Shown: positions 47,082-58,163, counted from the stretch's first letter. The stretch: DNA of 64,000 nucleotides from Burkholderiaceae bacterium DAT-1 (GCA_019084025.1 JAHRBI010000001.1:186001-250000), one strand, 5' to 3'. The notes: generated from the letters alone by a model not told the origin. Numbers and translations: made by a program.

Positions 47082-48419
<1,338 letters not shown>

Positions 48420-48510
48420 CTATGAATGGTCGCTCAATCGTTCACATCAACTATCAATCGATTCCATCAACTTACTGCGGTATGTCGTGGGAAAAGGCGG
48501 ATTGCATCCC

Positions 48511-48939
48511 TTACATGCTTCGTAGCGACTGCCTCACCCATTCCAGCAACGCGCTCGCCTGCAATACGCCTGACTGCCGCGCGACTTCCCGCCCCTGATG
48601 CCACAGGATCAGTGTGGGAATACTGCGGATGCCAAAACTGCGGGCAGCAACGGGCGCGGCATCGCTATCGACTTTGACGAAACGGATCATCGGCTCGCTT
48701 GCGGCTGCGCTTTCAAATTGCGGGGCCATCATGCGGCAGGGGCCACACCACGCCGCCCAGAAATCAATCACCACGGGCAATTCCGTATTGGCCAGAAATC
48801 CAGGGAGCTGGGTATCAGACAGCGCCACGGGTTCAGCCGCCATCAAGGGCGTCGAACACTTACCGCAGTTGGGGCCATCGTTGAGGCGCTCGTCTGGAAT
48901 ACGGTTGGTGGCACCACAATGTGGACACGACAGATGCAT
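48511..48939 (-). CDS. trxC: Thioredoxin 2
   Basis: The protein has 142 residues. The N-terminal zinc ribbon (CPHCGATNRIP, CGKCSTPL) is the TrxC hallmark, followed by the thioredoxin domain with WAAWCGPCRMMAP and the cis-Pro segment IPTLILWHQGREV. It reduces disulfides and can reduce persulfides, which fits the adjacent sqr gene. Confidence 0.93.
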   Translation of the reverse strand: MHLSCPHCGATNRIPDERLNDGPNCGKCSTPLMAAEPVALSDTQLPGFLANTELPVVIDFWAAWCGPCRMMAPQFESAAASEPMIRFVKVDSDAAPVAARSFGIRSIPTLILWHQGREVARQSGVLQASALLEWVRQSLRSM

Positions 48940-48983
48940 GAATCACTCCTGACAAATTGTTTCCGAAAAACGAATGCCGGATA

Positions 48984-49193
48984 TTAGCACCCGCCCCGTA
49001 CACCCACCTTGCGCAGAATGGTTTCCATCAGGCACCACTTGGTGAGGCCACTTTGTAGCAGATTCACGCCCACAAAGGCAGTAAAGGCCAGCCACCATTG
49101 CGACAAGAAAACCGGGCTGCCGGGGATACCCACCGCCAGACTCAGCAGAATGAAGGTACCGGCTACGATGCGGACAATACGCCATGAAGTCAT
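48984..49193 (-). CDS. DUF2892 inner-membrane protein (YgaP-tail type)
   Basis: The protein has 69 residues with two membrane helices (IVRIVAGTFILLSLAVGI; WWLAFTAFVGVNLLQSGL) and the CLMETILRKVGV tail. DUF2892 proteins occur free or fused to rhodaneses and are common in sulfide-response operons. It begins 5 nt after the RND transporter gene, so they are co-transcribed. Confidence 0.85.
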   Translation of the reverse strand: MTSWRIVRIVAGTFILLSLAVGIPGSPVFLSQWWLAFTAFVGVNLLQSGLTKWCLMETILRKVGVRGGC

Positions 49194-49198
49194 GATGT

Positions 49199-52100
49199 TT
49201 ACTCCTGTGTTGCCTGCTCGTACTGACCGCGATAGGCCACGTAATAGAGCAGCGGGATCACCACCAGCGTGAGCAGGGTAGAGACAAAAATCCCGAAGAT
49301 CAGTGAAATGGCGAGCCCGTTGAAAATTGGGTCGTCGAGGATAAAGAAGGCACCCAGCATGGCGGCCAGCCCGGTGAGCGCAATCGGCTGCGCACGCGCC
49401 ACGGCAGCGCTGACCACGGCTTCCTTAAAATCCATGCCGCGCCCGGCCTGCAGGCGGATAAAGTCCACCAACAGGATGGAGTTCCGCACGATGATCCCGG
49501 CCAGCGCGATCATGCCGATCATGCTGGTGGCGGTATATTGCGAACCGAGCAGCGCATGCCCCGGCATCACACCGACGATGGTCAGCGGAATCGGTGCCAT
49601 GATGATCAGCGGGGTGAGGTAGGATCCGAACTGGGCCACCACCAGCAGATAAATCAGGATCAGCCCCACACCATAAGCGGCTCCCATATCGCGGAAGGTT
49701 TCGTACGTCACCTGCCATTCGCCATCCCACTTCAGGGCATAGCCACGATAGGGGTCGGATGGCTGCTTGATGAAATACTCAGTGATACCAGCACCATCCG
49801 GCGTCTTGATCGCAGCAATATCGCCGCGCATGCCGAACATGCCATAGAGCGGACTATCCACCTTGCCTGCCATATCGCCGACCACGAAGGTCACCGGCAG
49901 ACCATCCTTGTGATACGAAGGCTGCTCGCGCACGGTGTCACTAATGGTCACCAGTTCGCGGATCGGCACCAGACGGCCATCGGCTGCATGTACGCCAAGT
50001 TGCAGCAGATTGTCGAGATTGCCGCTCAGCGACTCTGGCAATCGAACCATCAATGGCGCAGCATATTTGCTTTCGTCGTGCGCATAGCTCGCAGCGATGC
50101 CAGACAGGCCTGCCCGCAGGGTCGCCACAATTTCACCTTGGGGGACACCCAGCAACGCGGCCTTGTTGCGATCCACCAGCAGCACCTTGCGCGGCGCGTC
50201 GACAATGGTGCTGTCGTCGGCATCGACAATACCCGGCGTCTTTTCAAACACCGCGCGCACGGCCTTGGCGACCTGACGGCGACCGTCGGCATCCGGACCA
50301 TAGATTTCCGCCACCAGCGGCGCCAGCACAGGCGGCCCCGGCGGGACTTCCACCACTTTCACGTTTGCGCCGAAGCGTTTGCCGATCGCCTGCAGGCCGG
50401 GACGCAAGCGGGTAGCAATCGCATGGCTCTGTTCGCTGCGATGATGTTTGTCGACCAGATTGACCTGTACATCGCCCACCTCGCCACCGGCACGCAGGTA
50501 ATACTGGCGCACTAGCCCATTGAAGTTGATCGGCGCGGCGGTGCCCGCATAGGTCTGCCAACTCACGACAGTCGACTCAGTCGAGAGATAGCGACCCAGT
50601 TCATGCAGTACAGCCGAGGTCTGTTCCACCGGCGTACCGGCAGGCATGTCCACCACAATCTGGAATTCGGATTTATTGTCGAAGGGCAGCATTTTCAGCT
50701 GCACCCAGCCAATCACCGGCAGACCCACCGACATCACAATCAGCGCAAGCACGCCCACGCCCAACTTCTTGCGATTACGCGATCCGGTGTCGTCGGTCAG
50801 GAAGGGGTGGAACACTGCGCGGAAGGTGGGTTCAAGGCGCTTCGCCAGTCCATCTTCATGTGCATGATGACCGTCACGCATCCAGCGCTTGGCCAGCCAC
50901 GGCGTAATGATGAAGGCAATGGCGAGTGACAGCAGCATGCCCATGCTGGCATTGATCGGGATCGGGCTCATATAGGGTCCCATCAGGCCGGATACAAAGG
51001 CCATGGGCAGCAAGGCGGCAATCACCGTCAGCGTCGCCAGAATCGTCGGGCCACCCACCTCATCCACCGCGCCGGGAATCAGCTCCATCAGCGATTTATG
51101 CGGTTCCAGCATTTGATGCCGGTGGATGTTCTCCACCACCACAATCGCATCATCCACCAGAATGCCGATGGAAAAAATCAGTGCAAACAATGAAACACGA
51201 TTCAGCGTAAATCCCCATGCCCAGGAGGCAAACAGGGTCACCAGCAGCGTGAGCATCACCGCCACGCCGACAATCGCCGCTTCACGCTTGCCTAGCGCAA
51301 AGAACACCAGCGCCACCACCGACGCCGTAGCAAACATCAGCTTGTGGATCAGTTTGTCGGCTTTATCGTTGGCGGTTTCGCCGTAATTACGAGTGAGCGA
51401 CACCTCGACATTGGCGGGAATAACGGTATTTTTCAGCTCGTCCACTCGCTTGATCAGCGCATCGGCTACCACCACGGCGTTCTGGCCGGGTTGCTTGGTA
51501 ATCGCCAGCGTCACCGCCGGATATTCGCCGCCATCCTTGCCCGCGACGCCATGCCAGACGCTGCGCACGCTGGGCAGCGGCCCGTCAGTGACGCGGGCGA
51601 CATCCTGCAGATAGATCGGCTTGCCATTACGCACGCCCACCACCATCTGCGCCGCATCGCGGGCATTGGCGATGTATGGCCCGGCATCAATGGCGACAGA
51701 TTGATTGCCCGTCACCAGCTCGCCCATGCTGCCACCTGCATTGGCCGCCGCCAGCATGCGCTGCACATCGCTGACCGCCAGACCGGACGCGGCCATGCGC
51801 GCAGGATCGACATCAATATTAATCGCTCGCCCCGGCCCGCCGATGGTGCTGATTTCGCGGGAACCATGCACGCGCTTGAGATCAGCCTCCAGGCTCTGGG
51901 CAACTTGCTCCAGATTGCGCGGCCCCATCGCCGGATCTTTCGACCACAGGGTCAGCGACACAATCGGCACATCATCAATGCCCTTGGGTTTAACAATGGG
52001 CTCCATCACGCCGAGGCCCTGCGGCAACCAGTCGCGATGGCTCAATAAGGTATCGTGCAGGCGAACCAGTGCTTCGGTGCGCGGCACGCCGACCTTGAAC

Positions 52101-52402
52101 TGCACGGTCAGCACCGCCATGCCGGGGCGCGAGACCGACATCACATGTTCGACATCGGCAATCTGGCTGATCACCTGCTCGCCCGGTGTGGCCACCATGG
52201 TTTCCACATCGTGCGCCGACGCACCGGGAAACGGCACCAGCACATTGGCCATGGTGACATTGATTTGCGGCTCTTCTTCGCGCGGGGTGACAAGAATGGC
52301 GAAGAGTCCCAGCAAAATCGCGGTCAGCGCCAGCAACGGCGTGAGATGGGCATTCAGGAAATACGCAGCGATGCGTCCGGAGACGCCTAGTTTGGTGTGC
52401 AT
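49199..52402 (-). CDS. RND-family efflux transporter, inner-membrane pump
   Basis: The protein has 1,067 residues with the 12-helix RND layout: TM1 (LLALTAILLGLFAILVTPRE), two large periplasmic loops, and helix-4 acidic pair region LIFSIGILVDDAIVVVENIH. The second half repeats the fold (LALAGIIVRNSILLVDF-like helix). It lies 10 nt after the adaptor gene. In BigR/SqrR-type loci such pumps are part of the sulfide regulon; the substrate is unknown. Confidence 0.93.
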   Translation of the reverse strand: MHTKLGVSGRIAAYFLNAHLTPLLALTAILLGLFAILVTPREEEPQINVTMANVLVPFPGASAHDVETMVATPGEQVISQIADVEHVMSVSRPGMAVLTVQFKVGVPRTEALVRLHDTLLSHRDWLPQGLGVMEPIVKPKGIDDVPIVSLTLWSKDPAMGPRNLEQVAQSLEADLKRVHGSREISTIGGPGRAINIDVDPARMAASGLAVSDVQRMLAAANAGGSMGELVTGNQSVAIDAGPYIANARDAAQMVVGVRNGKPIYLQDVARVTDGPLPSVRSVWHGVAGKDGGEYPAVTLAITKQPGQNAVVVADALIKRVDELKNTVIPANVEVSLTRNYGETANDKADKLIHKLMFATASVVALVFFALGKREAAIVGVAVMLTLLVTLFASWAWGFTLNRVSLFALIFSIGILVDDAIVVVENIHRHQMLEPHKSLMELIPGAVDEVGGPTILATLTVIAALLPMAFVSGLMGPYMSPIPINASMGMLLSLAIAFIITPWLAKRWMRDGHHAHEDGLAKRLEPTFRAVFHPFLTDDTGSRNRKKLGVGVLALIVMSVGLPVIGWVQLKMLPFDNKSEFQIVVDMPAGTPVEQTSAVLHELGRYLSTESTVVSWQTYAGTAAPINFNGLVRQYYLRAGGEVGDVQVNLVDKHHRSEQSHAIATRLRPGLQAIGKRFGANVKVVEVPPGPPVLAPLVAEIYGPDADGRRQVAKAVRAVFEKTPGIVDADDSTIVDAPRKVLLVDRNKAALLGVPQGEIVATLRAGLSGIAASYAHDESKYAAPLMVRLPESLSGNLDNLLQLGVHAADGRLVPIRELVTISDTVREQPSYHKDGLPVTFVVGDMAGKVDSPLYGMFGMRGDIAAIKTPDGAGITEYFIKQPSDPYRGYALKWDGEWQVTYETFRDMGAAYGVGLILIYLLVVAQFGSYLTPLIIMAPIPLTIVGVMPGHALLGSQYTATSMIGMIALAGIIVRNSILLVDFIRLQAGRGMDFKEAVVSAAVARAQPIALTGLAAMLGAFFILDDPIFNGLAISLIFGIFVSTLLTLVVIPLLYYVAYRGQYEQATQE

Positions 52403-52411
52403 GGCCCCTCC

Positions 52412-53446
52412 TTATTTGCCGCGAGCGGCCTGTTGTGGTTCAAGCGCAACGTGCTCGCCTTTACTCAGTCCGGCTAGCACTTCCACTTCGCCGCCATTAG
52501 CCGGACCCAGCTTCACCTGCCGCAGCAGTGGATTGCCTTTGGCATCCAGCACATACACCACACGCATTTCGGCGCGATTCAGTACCGCACGCTGCGGGAT
52601 ATACAGACGCTCACCGCCCGTAGACGCTCCGGCAATCTGTACACGTGCAAAGGTGCCCGGCACAACAGTTGCAGGCGCCTTGCCCAGCCACGCACGCAGC
52701 TGCACGGTATGCGTTTGCTGATTTGCTGCCGGGTAGACCACCACACGGGCAGGCACCATCGCTTCCGCCTCCTTCACGCCCGATATTGCAATGCGCACGG
52801 CATCGGTCCCGATCGTTGCATCGACCTTGCTTTGCGGCACCGCTGCGGTGACGCGCATCTGGGCAGGATCGTACAGGCTCACCAGCACACGGCCCGGCGC
52901 GGCCATTTCGCCCGCCTGTGCCGGCACATCCGCCACGATGCCATCGTAGGGCGCAGTCAGCGTATAAAACCCGGATTGAGTCAGCGCGGCATCGGCACTG
53001 GCGCCCGACGCTTTCGCCTGTGCACTGGCAGCCTTGAATTGCGCTTCTGCACGCTCCAAACCCGCCTGACTGATGTAGCCCTTGGCGAAAAGCTGCTTCT
53101 GGCGATCGTATTCCTTCTGCGCCGCATCCAGCTGTGCCCGTGCAGCCTCTGTTTGTGCGCGGGAGGCCACGGCAAGCTGACTGGCTGCGCGCGCATCGAC
53201 CGAAACCAGCAACTGCCCCTTCTTCACCCGGTCACCCGGATGCACTTTGACCTCGGTAATCATGCCCGCCACCTGCACGGCCATCTCGCTGTGGCGTTCG
53301 GCCTCCACCACGCCATCGGCCGTCCATGCACTTGCCAGCGAATCACTTCTGACCGGCACATGGGCAAGTTGCCCGGCCCAAACGGGCACGGCGAATGCGA
53401 GCACAATCGGTGCGAGACGAAAGAGGCAAGATGGTTTGACTGACAT
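52412..53446 (-). CDS. RND periplasmic adaptor (membrane-fusion protein)
   Basis: The protein has 344 residues with a signal segment (PIVLAFAVPVWA). Barrel-sandwich halves (VKVHPGDRVKKGQLLVSVDA; YDGIVADVPAQAGEMAAPG) flank a coiled-coil hairpin (AAQKEYDRQKQLFAKGYISQ). It couples the pump to an outer-membrane channel, which is not encoded nearby. First gene of the leftward operon adaptor-pump-DUF2892. Confidence 0.92.
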   Translation of the reverse strand: MSVKPSCLFRLAPIVLAFAVPVWAGQLAHVPVRSDSLASAWTADGVVEAERHSEMAVQVAGMITEVKVHPGDRVKKGQLLVSVDARAASQLAVASRAQTEAARAQLDAAQKEYDRQKQLFAKGYISQAGLERAEAQFKAASAQAKASGASADAALTQSGFYTLTAPYDGIVADVPAQAGEMAAPGRVLVSLYDPAQMRVTAAVPQSKVDATIGTDAVRIAISGVKEAEAMVPARVVVYPAANQQTHTVQLRAWLGKAPATVVPGTFARVQIAGASTGGERLYIPQRAVLNRAEMRVVYVLDAKGNPLLRQVKLGPANGGEVEVLAGLSKGEHVALEPQQAARGK

Positions 53447-53473
53447 GGTCCACTCCTGATGCTAGTTAGTTCA

Positions 53474-53493
53474 TTATTTGCATACTTACGCAA
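53474..53493 (-). promoter_or_regulatory. Inverted repeat upstream of the RND operon
   Basis: ATTTGC and GCAAAT are separated by 8 nt in an AT-rich stretch just upstream of the adaptor gene, a plausible operator. It does not closely resemble the repeats near the arsR and rhodanese genes. Confidence 0.4.
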
Positions 53494-53678
53494 ATTGTCA
53501 ATTATGAAAAAAACCAAACCTATCAACTTCAATATACTTTTTTAACCCAAGCACTTGCCATTACTAGCAAGAATCAGGGGCGAACACGCATTCAGGGCTT
53601 GATTTCAGCCATTTGTCGCTGACAATGAAATGAGTGTGACCATTTATTCACGGTAGATTCATGGCGGGGGAAGCGGGC

Positions 53679-54803
53679 ATGTTTTTCGGACAAAAGCAGT
53701 CGGGCGGGGCATCACAGTCGCGTATTCTTGAACTGGAAGCCCAGCTGAGTGCAGCGCAGCGCGCAAGGGAAGATGCGGAACGCGCCCTGCAGGGATGCAG
53801 GGAAGCGCAACAGCGGGCCGAGCAGGAGCTGGCAACCCGACAGGCCGTCATGACACATTTCGATCATTTCTCGAAATCCTTGTCGATGGCACAGGGTACG
53901 CTGGAAAGGCTGGCCGATCAGATGGTGCAGGAGCGTGACCGCGCTGTCAGTTCACAAGCCGCTTCGCAATCGAGCAGCAGCAGCGTCAGTGCCATCGCCT
54001 CGGGCCTTCACCGGCTGGCGAGTGAAAGCCAGCAAGTCACCTCCAAGATTGATGAACTGGATCATCAGGCTCATGCCATTGGTAGCATCGTGCAGCTCAT
54101 CAAGGAAATTGCCGACCAGACCAATCTGCTTGCGCTCAACGCCGCCATTGAAGCAGCACGCGCAGGTGAAACTGGGCGTGGGTTTGCCGTGGTGGCCGAT
54201 GAAGTGCGCAAGCTGGCTGAACGCACCACCGGGGCAACATCGGAAATCAGTACACTGGTGAGCCGTATCAGCTCGGAATCGGGTGAGGGCAAGCAGTTGA
54301 TTGCAGCGCTGGCCAGCCTGGCGGCCGAGTCTGTTGAACGTGGCTCGCAGGCCAGTGCATCACTGGAAACCCTGCTGGGGCTCTCCAAAGCGATGGAAAA
54401 CGGGGTGGCCGCATCGGCATTACGCAGCTTTTGCGAACTCGCCAAAATCGACCACGTATCATACAAATTCCGAGTGTACCGTATTTTGCTGGGCTTAAGC
54501 CATGAGTCCGCCAGCAGCCTTGAGGAACATACACATTGCCGGCTAGGCCAATGGTATCTTCACGGTGATGGCAAGGCCTGTTTTTCCAAGCTCCCGGGCT
54601 ATGGCGATCTGGATTCACCGCACAAGAATCTGCATCAGATTGCCCGTCAGGCTGTGGAAGCACACGAGCGCGGGCGGACCGACGAGATGACTCGCCTGCT
54701 CGGACAGATGGAACAACTCAGCGTTCAGGTGATTGAAGCGCTGGAACGCATGGCGCAGGCGGGCGAAACCCATCATGAACTGATTTGCCACGCCAGCAGG
54801 TAA
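53679..54803 (+). CDS. Soluble chemoreceptor with C-terminal CZB zinc-binding domain
   Basis: The protein has 374 residues from ATG 53679 (GGGGGAAG upstream; ATG 53661 is possible). There is no membrane segment. An N-terminal coiled coil precedes the MCP signalling hairpin tip [20 protein letters not shown] and [18 protein letters not shown], and a C-terminal CZB domain with His in [12 protein letters not shown], Cys in [13 protein letters not shown] and a late His (SPHKNLHQ). CZB domains bind zinc and can sense oxidants such as HOCl through the zinc-bound Cys. Its location in the sulfide locus suggests a sulfur or redox input. Confidence 0.88.
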   Translation: MFFGQKQSGGASQSRILELEAQLSAAQRAREDAERALQGCREAQQRAEQELATRQAVMTHFDHFSKSLSMAQGTLERLADQMVQERDRAVSSQAASQSSSSSVSAIASGLHRLASESQQVTSKIDELDHQAHAIGSIVQLIKEIADQTNLLALNAAIEAARAGETGRGFAVVADEVRKLAERTTGATSEISTLVSRISSESGEGKQLIAALASLAAESVERGSQASASLETLLGLSKAMENGVAASALRSFCELAKIDHVSYKFRVYRILLGLSHESASSLEEHTHCRLGQWYLHGDGKACFSKLPGYGDLDSPHKNLHQIARQAVEAHERGRTDEMTRLLGQMEQLSVQVIEALERMAQAGETHHELICHASR

Positions 54804-54806
54804 CCT

Positions 54807-56120
54807 TTAATCACCCTTCACCAGCGCACGGTGCAGCCTGGTACGCTGCACCCGCAAGCGCCAGTACAGCATCCCGGCGATCAGCGGCACTGCAACGGCC
54901 GCTGCAACCTCGGGAGAGACATGCCAGCCCTTCGCTTCCATCCCCGCCGCCATATGATGTACAAGCTGGGAGCCATAGTAAGTCATCGCGATAACCGATA
55001 ATCCTTCCACCGTTTCCTGTAGCTGGAACTGCAGCTTGTTGCGCTGGTTCATCTGCTGCAGCAATGCCTGATTCTGCTGCTCCAGGCCGACATCAACACG
55101 TGCGCGGAGCAATGCGCTGCTACGTGCGAGTCCAGAGGAAAGCTGCTTCAGCCGTGCGCGCATTGATTGACAGGTCGCCATCGGCGGCGTCAGTCGTCGT
55201 TCCATGAACTCGCTAAACGTGGGAAAGCCTGGCACCCGTTCCTCGCGCAATTCGCCAATGCGCTGGCGCACCAGCGCATGATAGGCCTCGCTTGCACCGA
55301 ACCGGAAGCCGGTGGTGGCATGAATCCGCTCCACTTCGGCCGACAGAGCGGACAGCGTATTCAAGACTGCATGTTCATCTTTCAAGCCATTTGCCGCCTC
55401 AATTCGCCCGGTCAGATCCGCCAGCGTACTCTCCGCCCCTCGTATCCACTGGCCGAGTTCACGCGCCACCGGCAACCCCAGCAGGGCAAACAAACGATAG
55501 GTTTCGATTTCAATCAGCCGCTGCACCGTGCGACCCGCCTGCCGCGGCGTCATGCCATCATTAATCAGCACAAAGCGGGAAAACGCATCACCCCACGGGC
55601 TATCGCCCCCAAACAGGAAATCCGCCGCGATCCAGGCCGCACCATCCACTGCACGCGACACCACCATCTGGCGGCCATCGCCTGCAAACTGACTGATCAG
55701 CGCAGCTTCATCGTCGACCGCCTGCCTGCGCATCTCGATACAGCACGCCACCAGCATCTCTCCGGGCAGATTGTCCAGCCACCCTGCTGGCACACCTGCC
55801 ATGGGGGCCTGCTGCCAGAATGGCGCTGCATCGGTGATCTCCATATGAAAAAAGGTGTAACTGGAGAATTCCGTATGCCGCTCCCAGCGAACACAGCGCT
55901 TATCCGAGTACAAAATCGCCAGCTCTGGCGCGGGTTGTTCAATCGATGCCCCCAGTGCACTGGCCAGCACCTGAAAATGGCCACGCTCGCGCTCATCCTG
56001 CCCCTGATCGCGCAGACAGGCGACATGCGTCACCATGGCCGAACCATGCAGCGGAATCGGCGGACGGGAATGGAACTCGCGATTCAATCGCGATCTCGAT
56101 GCTTGATCTGTGAACTGCAT
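54807..56120 (-). CDS. DUF3422 family membrane protein
   Basis: The protein has 437 residues from ATG 56118-56120 (GGAGGAATT upstream). The N-terminus NREFHSRPPIPLHGSAMVTH is a DUF3422 hallmark. A long cytoplasmic part and helices (QQNQALLQQMNQRNKLQFQL) precede membrane segments near the C-terminus (VAAAVAVPLIAGMLYWRLRV). The function is unknown. It is divergent from the rhodanese gene and shares its upstream region. Confidence 0.85.
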   Translation of the reverse strand: MQFTDQASRSRLNREFHSRPPIPLHGSAMVTHVACLRDQGQDERERGHFQVLASALGASIEQPAPELAILYSDKRCVRWERHTEFSSYTFFHMEITDAAPFWQQAPMAGVPAGWLDNLPGEMLVACCIEMRRQAVDDEAALISQFAGDGRQMVVSRAVDGAAWIAADFLFGGDSPWGDAFSRFVLINDGMTPRQAGRTVQRLIEIETYRLFALLGLPVARELGQWIRGAESTLADLTGRIEAANGLKDEHAVLNTLSALSAEVERIHATTGFRFGASEAYHALVRQRIGELREERVPGFPTFSEFMERRLTPPMATCQSMRARLKQLSSGLARSSALLRARVDVGLEQQNQALLQQMNQRNKLQFQLQETVEGLSVIAMTYYGSQLVHHMAAGMEAKGWHVSPEVAAAVAVPLIAGMLYWRLRVQRTRLHRALVKGD

Positions 56121-56177
56121 GCTGGAATTCCTCCGAACAGACGAATGGAATAGACACTGAGGCAGACCTTGATTCAC

Positions 56178-56205
56178 TATATCACCCGATATACTATTAA
56201 TTCAG
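56178..56205 (+). promoter_or_regulatory. Candidate SqrR/BigR-type operator before rhodanese
   Basis: A perfect inverted repeat TATATC-ACCC-GATATA (56178-56193) runs into TATACTATTAATTCAG (56190-56205). The latter resembles TATACTTTATTCAG in front of the arsR gene, suggesting one regulator for both. Confidence 0.5.
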
Positions 56206-56231
56206 ATAATAAATCAATCAGGACTGACAGA

Positions 56232-56612
56232 ATGAAAACCGCTCATGAGCTGGTCATGCAGGCAAAAGCAAGTATCCGTGAAGTAGCACCGGATGAAGCA
56301 GCGCAGTGGGTTGCACGAGGCGCGCTGTTGCTGGATGTGCGCGAGCCGGACGAGTATCGGACAGCTCGGGTGAAAGGTGCTGTTAATGTACCACGCGGCA
56401 TGCTGGAATTTCGAATTGCAGATGTACTGGAAGGAAAACCGAGTGATGCGCCACTTTGCGTCTATTGCAAAACGGGCGGTCGTGCAGCACTGGCAGCCCA
56501 GACGCTGCAAGTGATGGGATATACGCAAATTATCTCTATCGCAGGTGGCATTGACGGCTTGGCAAACAGTCCCTTACCTATTGAGCGCGAGTCCTTGCCA
56601 GACTTCGAATAG
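56232..56612 (+). CDS. Rhodanese-like sulfurtransferase
   Basis: The protein has 126 residues from ATG 56232. A rhodanese domain with LLLDVREPDEYRTARVKGAV and the active-site loop VYCKTGGRAALAA (Cys followed by TGGR). It probably transfers sulfane sulfur from persulfide produced by SQR. It is cytoplasmic (no signal). A hairpin separates it from the convergent CZB gene. Confidence 0.9.
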   Translation: MKTAHELVMQAKASIREVAPDEAAQWVARGALLLDVREPDEYRTARVKGAVNVPRGMLEFRIADVLEGKPSDAPLCVYCKTGGRAALAAQTLQVMGYTQIISIAGGIDGLANSPLPIERESLPDFE

Positions 56613-56633
56613 TGCAGCGCATTGTATGAAACG

Positions 56634-56653
56634 AGGGCAGCAAGAGCTGCCCT
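56634..56653. terminator. Hairpin between convergent rhodanese and CZB genes
   Basis: AGGGCAGC-AAGA-GCTGCCCT is a perfect 8-bp stem with a tetraloop. There is no strong T-tract on either strand. It may be a shared weak terminator. Confidence 0.55.
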
Positions 56654-56667
56654 GCACAAACAGATAG

Positions 56668-57021
56668 CTAGATGCCCGCTTCCTTGCGCAGCTTGGTAAT
56701 CGCCACCCCGGTAGCGGTCGAGGCTGCGGCATAAGGCGTACCCGCGCCCAGCATGCCTTCAGCCTTTTCGTACTCACCTTTGTTGATCAGCTGCGCAACC
56801 TTACCTGCCTCAGTATGAAACGCCGCGTGCTTGGCAGTGCAATCCTGAAACGCCGCCAGCGTTCCAAACTGCTTTTTACCATCGCCATACAGCCATTTGC
56901 CCAGCTCGCAGCAATTGTCCTTGCTGATCGTTGCGGCATCCATCTGCTCGCCATTGCTGATGGCGGCGCGCAGTTTAGTTTTCCAGTTGGCATGTGCTTC
57001 GATCGCGTGCTGCAGGTCCAT
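56668..57021 (-). CDS. Stand-alone CZB-domain protein
   Basis: The protein has 117 residues from ATG 57019-57021 (GGAGA upstream). It consists of a single CZB domain: His in AIEAHANWKTKLR, Cys in DNCCELGKWLYGDG and His in KHAAFHTEAGKVA. These supply the zinc ligands in known CZB domains. The rest is helical. It has no signalling domain, so it might buffer zinc, act as a redox sensor, or partner the CZB chemoreceptor at 53679. Confidence 0.85.
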   Translation of the reverse strand: MDLQHAIEAHANWKTKLRAAISNGEQMDAATISKDNCCELGKWLYGDGKKQFGTLAAFQDCTAKHAAFHTEAGKVAQLINKGEYEKAEGMLGAGTPYAAASTATGVAITKLRKEAGI

Positions 57022-57084
57022 GATGGTCTCCGGGATTCGATACACTTAATGTATGGCAGCCGACAATCTGGAATGCCATGCTTT

Positions 57085-57711
57085 TCAGACCTGCGGCTTA
57101 CGCACAATCCAGTCGACCAGCGCTGACATCCCCGCGTGCGCGCTGCCTTCCTCAAGATGCATTTCGTATGTATCCCGGGTCAGTACATCCCATCCAGCGA
57201 ACATCTGCTCGAGCCAGCCCAGCGTATAGAGTTGCTCCTTCACCTTAGGGCCACCTGTGCCAAACTCAAGCTGCTTCGGTGTATAACCATGCAGCATCAG
57301 CACACCACCAGGCTTTACAGCCCGCTTCATGGCCTCAAATACACGAGGCATATCGGTTTCAGGCACAAACTGAATAAACACGGCCAGAACCACATCATAG
57401 GCCTGATCTGGCCAATCCCAGCCCAGCAGGTTGGCAACATCAGCACGGTAATTGGGACCCCCGGTAGCAAATTGGCGCGCCTTTGCAACCGCAACGGCAG
57501 AACCGTCCACCGCGTCCACGGTACAACCCTGCCGCGCCGCCCACACGCCGTTACGGCCATCACCATCTGCCACGGCCAGTACGTTCGCCCCTGCAGGCAA
57601 ATGGTGCGCATGCTTTAGGACAAACTGACTCGGTTTCTCACCAAACAGAAAGCCATCTGCCTGAAAACGTTGATCCCAATGAGCGATGCCCAACACAGAA
57701 GGTTGATCCAT
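57085..57711 (-). CDS. Class I SAM-dependent methyltransferase (TehB-like)
   Basis: The protein has 208 residues from ATG 57709-57711 (AGAAAG 7 nt upstream; ATG 57717 is possible). Motifs: ANVLAVADGDGRNGVWAARQ (motif I), VDAVDGSAVAV and YDVVLAVFIQFVPE. A HWDQRF...FLFGEKPSQF start is typical of TehB/thiol-methyltransferase-like proteins. Divergent from the ArsR regulator and sharing its promoter region, so it is likely part of the sulfide regulon; methylation of sulfide or related thiols is a possibility only. Confidence 0.85.
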   Translation of the reverse strand: MDQPSVLGIAHWDQRFQADGFLFGEKPSQFVLKHAHHLPAGANVLAVADGDGRNGVWAARQGCTVDAVDGSAVAVAKARQFATGGPNYRADVANLLGWDWPDQAYDVVLAVFIQFVPETDMPRVFEAMKRAVKPGGVLMLHGYTPKQLEFGTGGPKVKEQLYTLGWLEQMFAGWDVLTRDTYEMHLEEGSAHAGMSALVDWIVRKPQV

Positions 57712-57739
57712 ATCCATACTTTCTTTAGAACTTCTTCTA

Positions 57740-57760
57740 TACTTTATTCAGCAGTATAAT
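57740..57760. promoter_or_regulatory. Candidate operator between methyltransferase and arsR genes
   Basis: TATACT (57740-57745) and AGTATA (57755-57760) form a perfect inverted repeat with a 9-nt spacer, 13 nt before the regulator start. It is a natural autoregulation site for the divergent pair. Confidence 0.6.
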
Positions 57761-57773
57761 ATGAAGCGTATAG

Positions 57774-58163
57774 ATGAAAGATGCAATCATGGCTAGCACA
57801 GCACAAGTCGCGACTCACTCACCCGTTGAGGTGGATATCACCCGAATGCGTCATTCAGCCGATCAGGCCGTGGACATGCTGAAAGTGCTGGCCAACCCGG
57901 AACGATTGTTGCTGCTGTGCCAGATTGCGCAAGGTGAGCGCTGTGTGAGCGAACTGGAAGACGTCCTGCAGATTCGCCAGCCGACCCTGTCGCAGCAACT
58001 GGGTGTGCTACGTCGCGCAGGCATCGTCGATACCCGCCGCGCCAGCAAACAGATTTATTACCGCGTGACCAGTCCGCAGGCACTCGCCCTGATTGATAGA
58101 CTGTATAGCCTATATTGCGCAGATCTGTCCGGGGCTGGCTGCACCGGTACAGCCACGACCTGA
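57774..58163 (+). CDS. ArsR-family persulfide sensor of the SqrR/BigR type
   Basis: The protein has 129 residues. The winged-helix contains LKVLANPERLLLLCQIAQGE, RCVSELEDVLQIRQPTLSQQ and RRASKQIYYRVTS. Two Cys, in ERCVSELE (helix 2) and in SLYCADL (last helix), occupy the places of the dithiol that forms a tetrasulfide bridge in SqrR/BigR repressors. The context (SQR, rhodanese, RND pump, TrxC) fits. A start at 57789 is also possible. Confidence 0.88.
   Translation: MKDAIMASTAQVATHSPVEVDITRMRHSADQAVDMLKVLANPERLLLLCQIAQGERCVSELEDVLQIRQPTLSQQLGVLRRAGIVDTRRASKQIYYRVTSPQALALIDRLYSLYCADLSGAGCTGTATT

Noticed and set aside
49538-50515. 325-codon open frame antisense to the RND pump gene
   Set aside because: The sense strand encodes a well-conserved RND transporter; the antisense product has no plausible domain.
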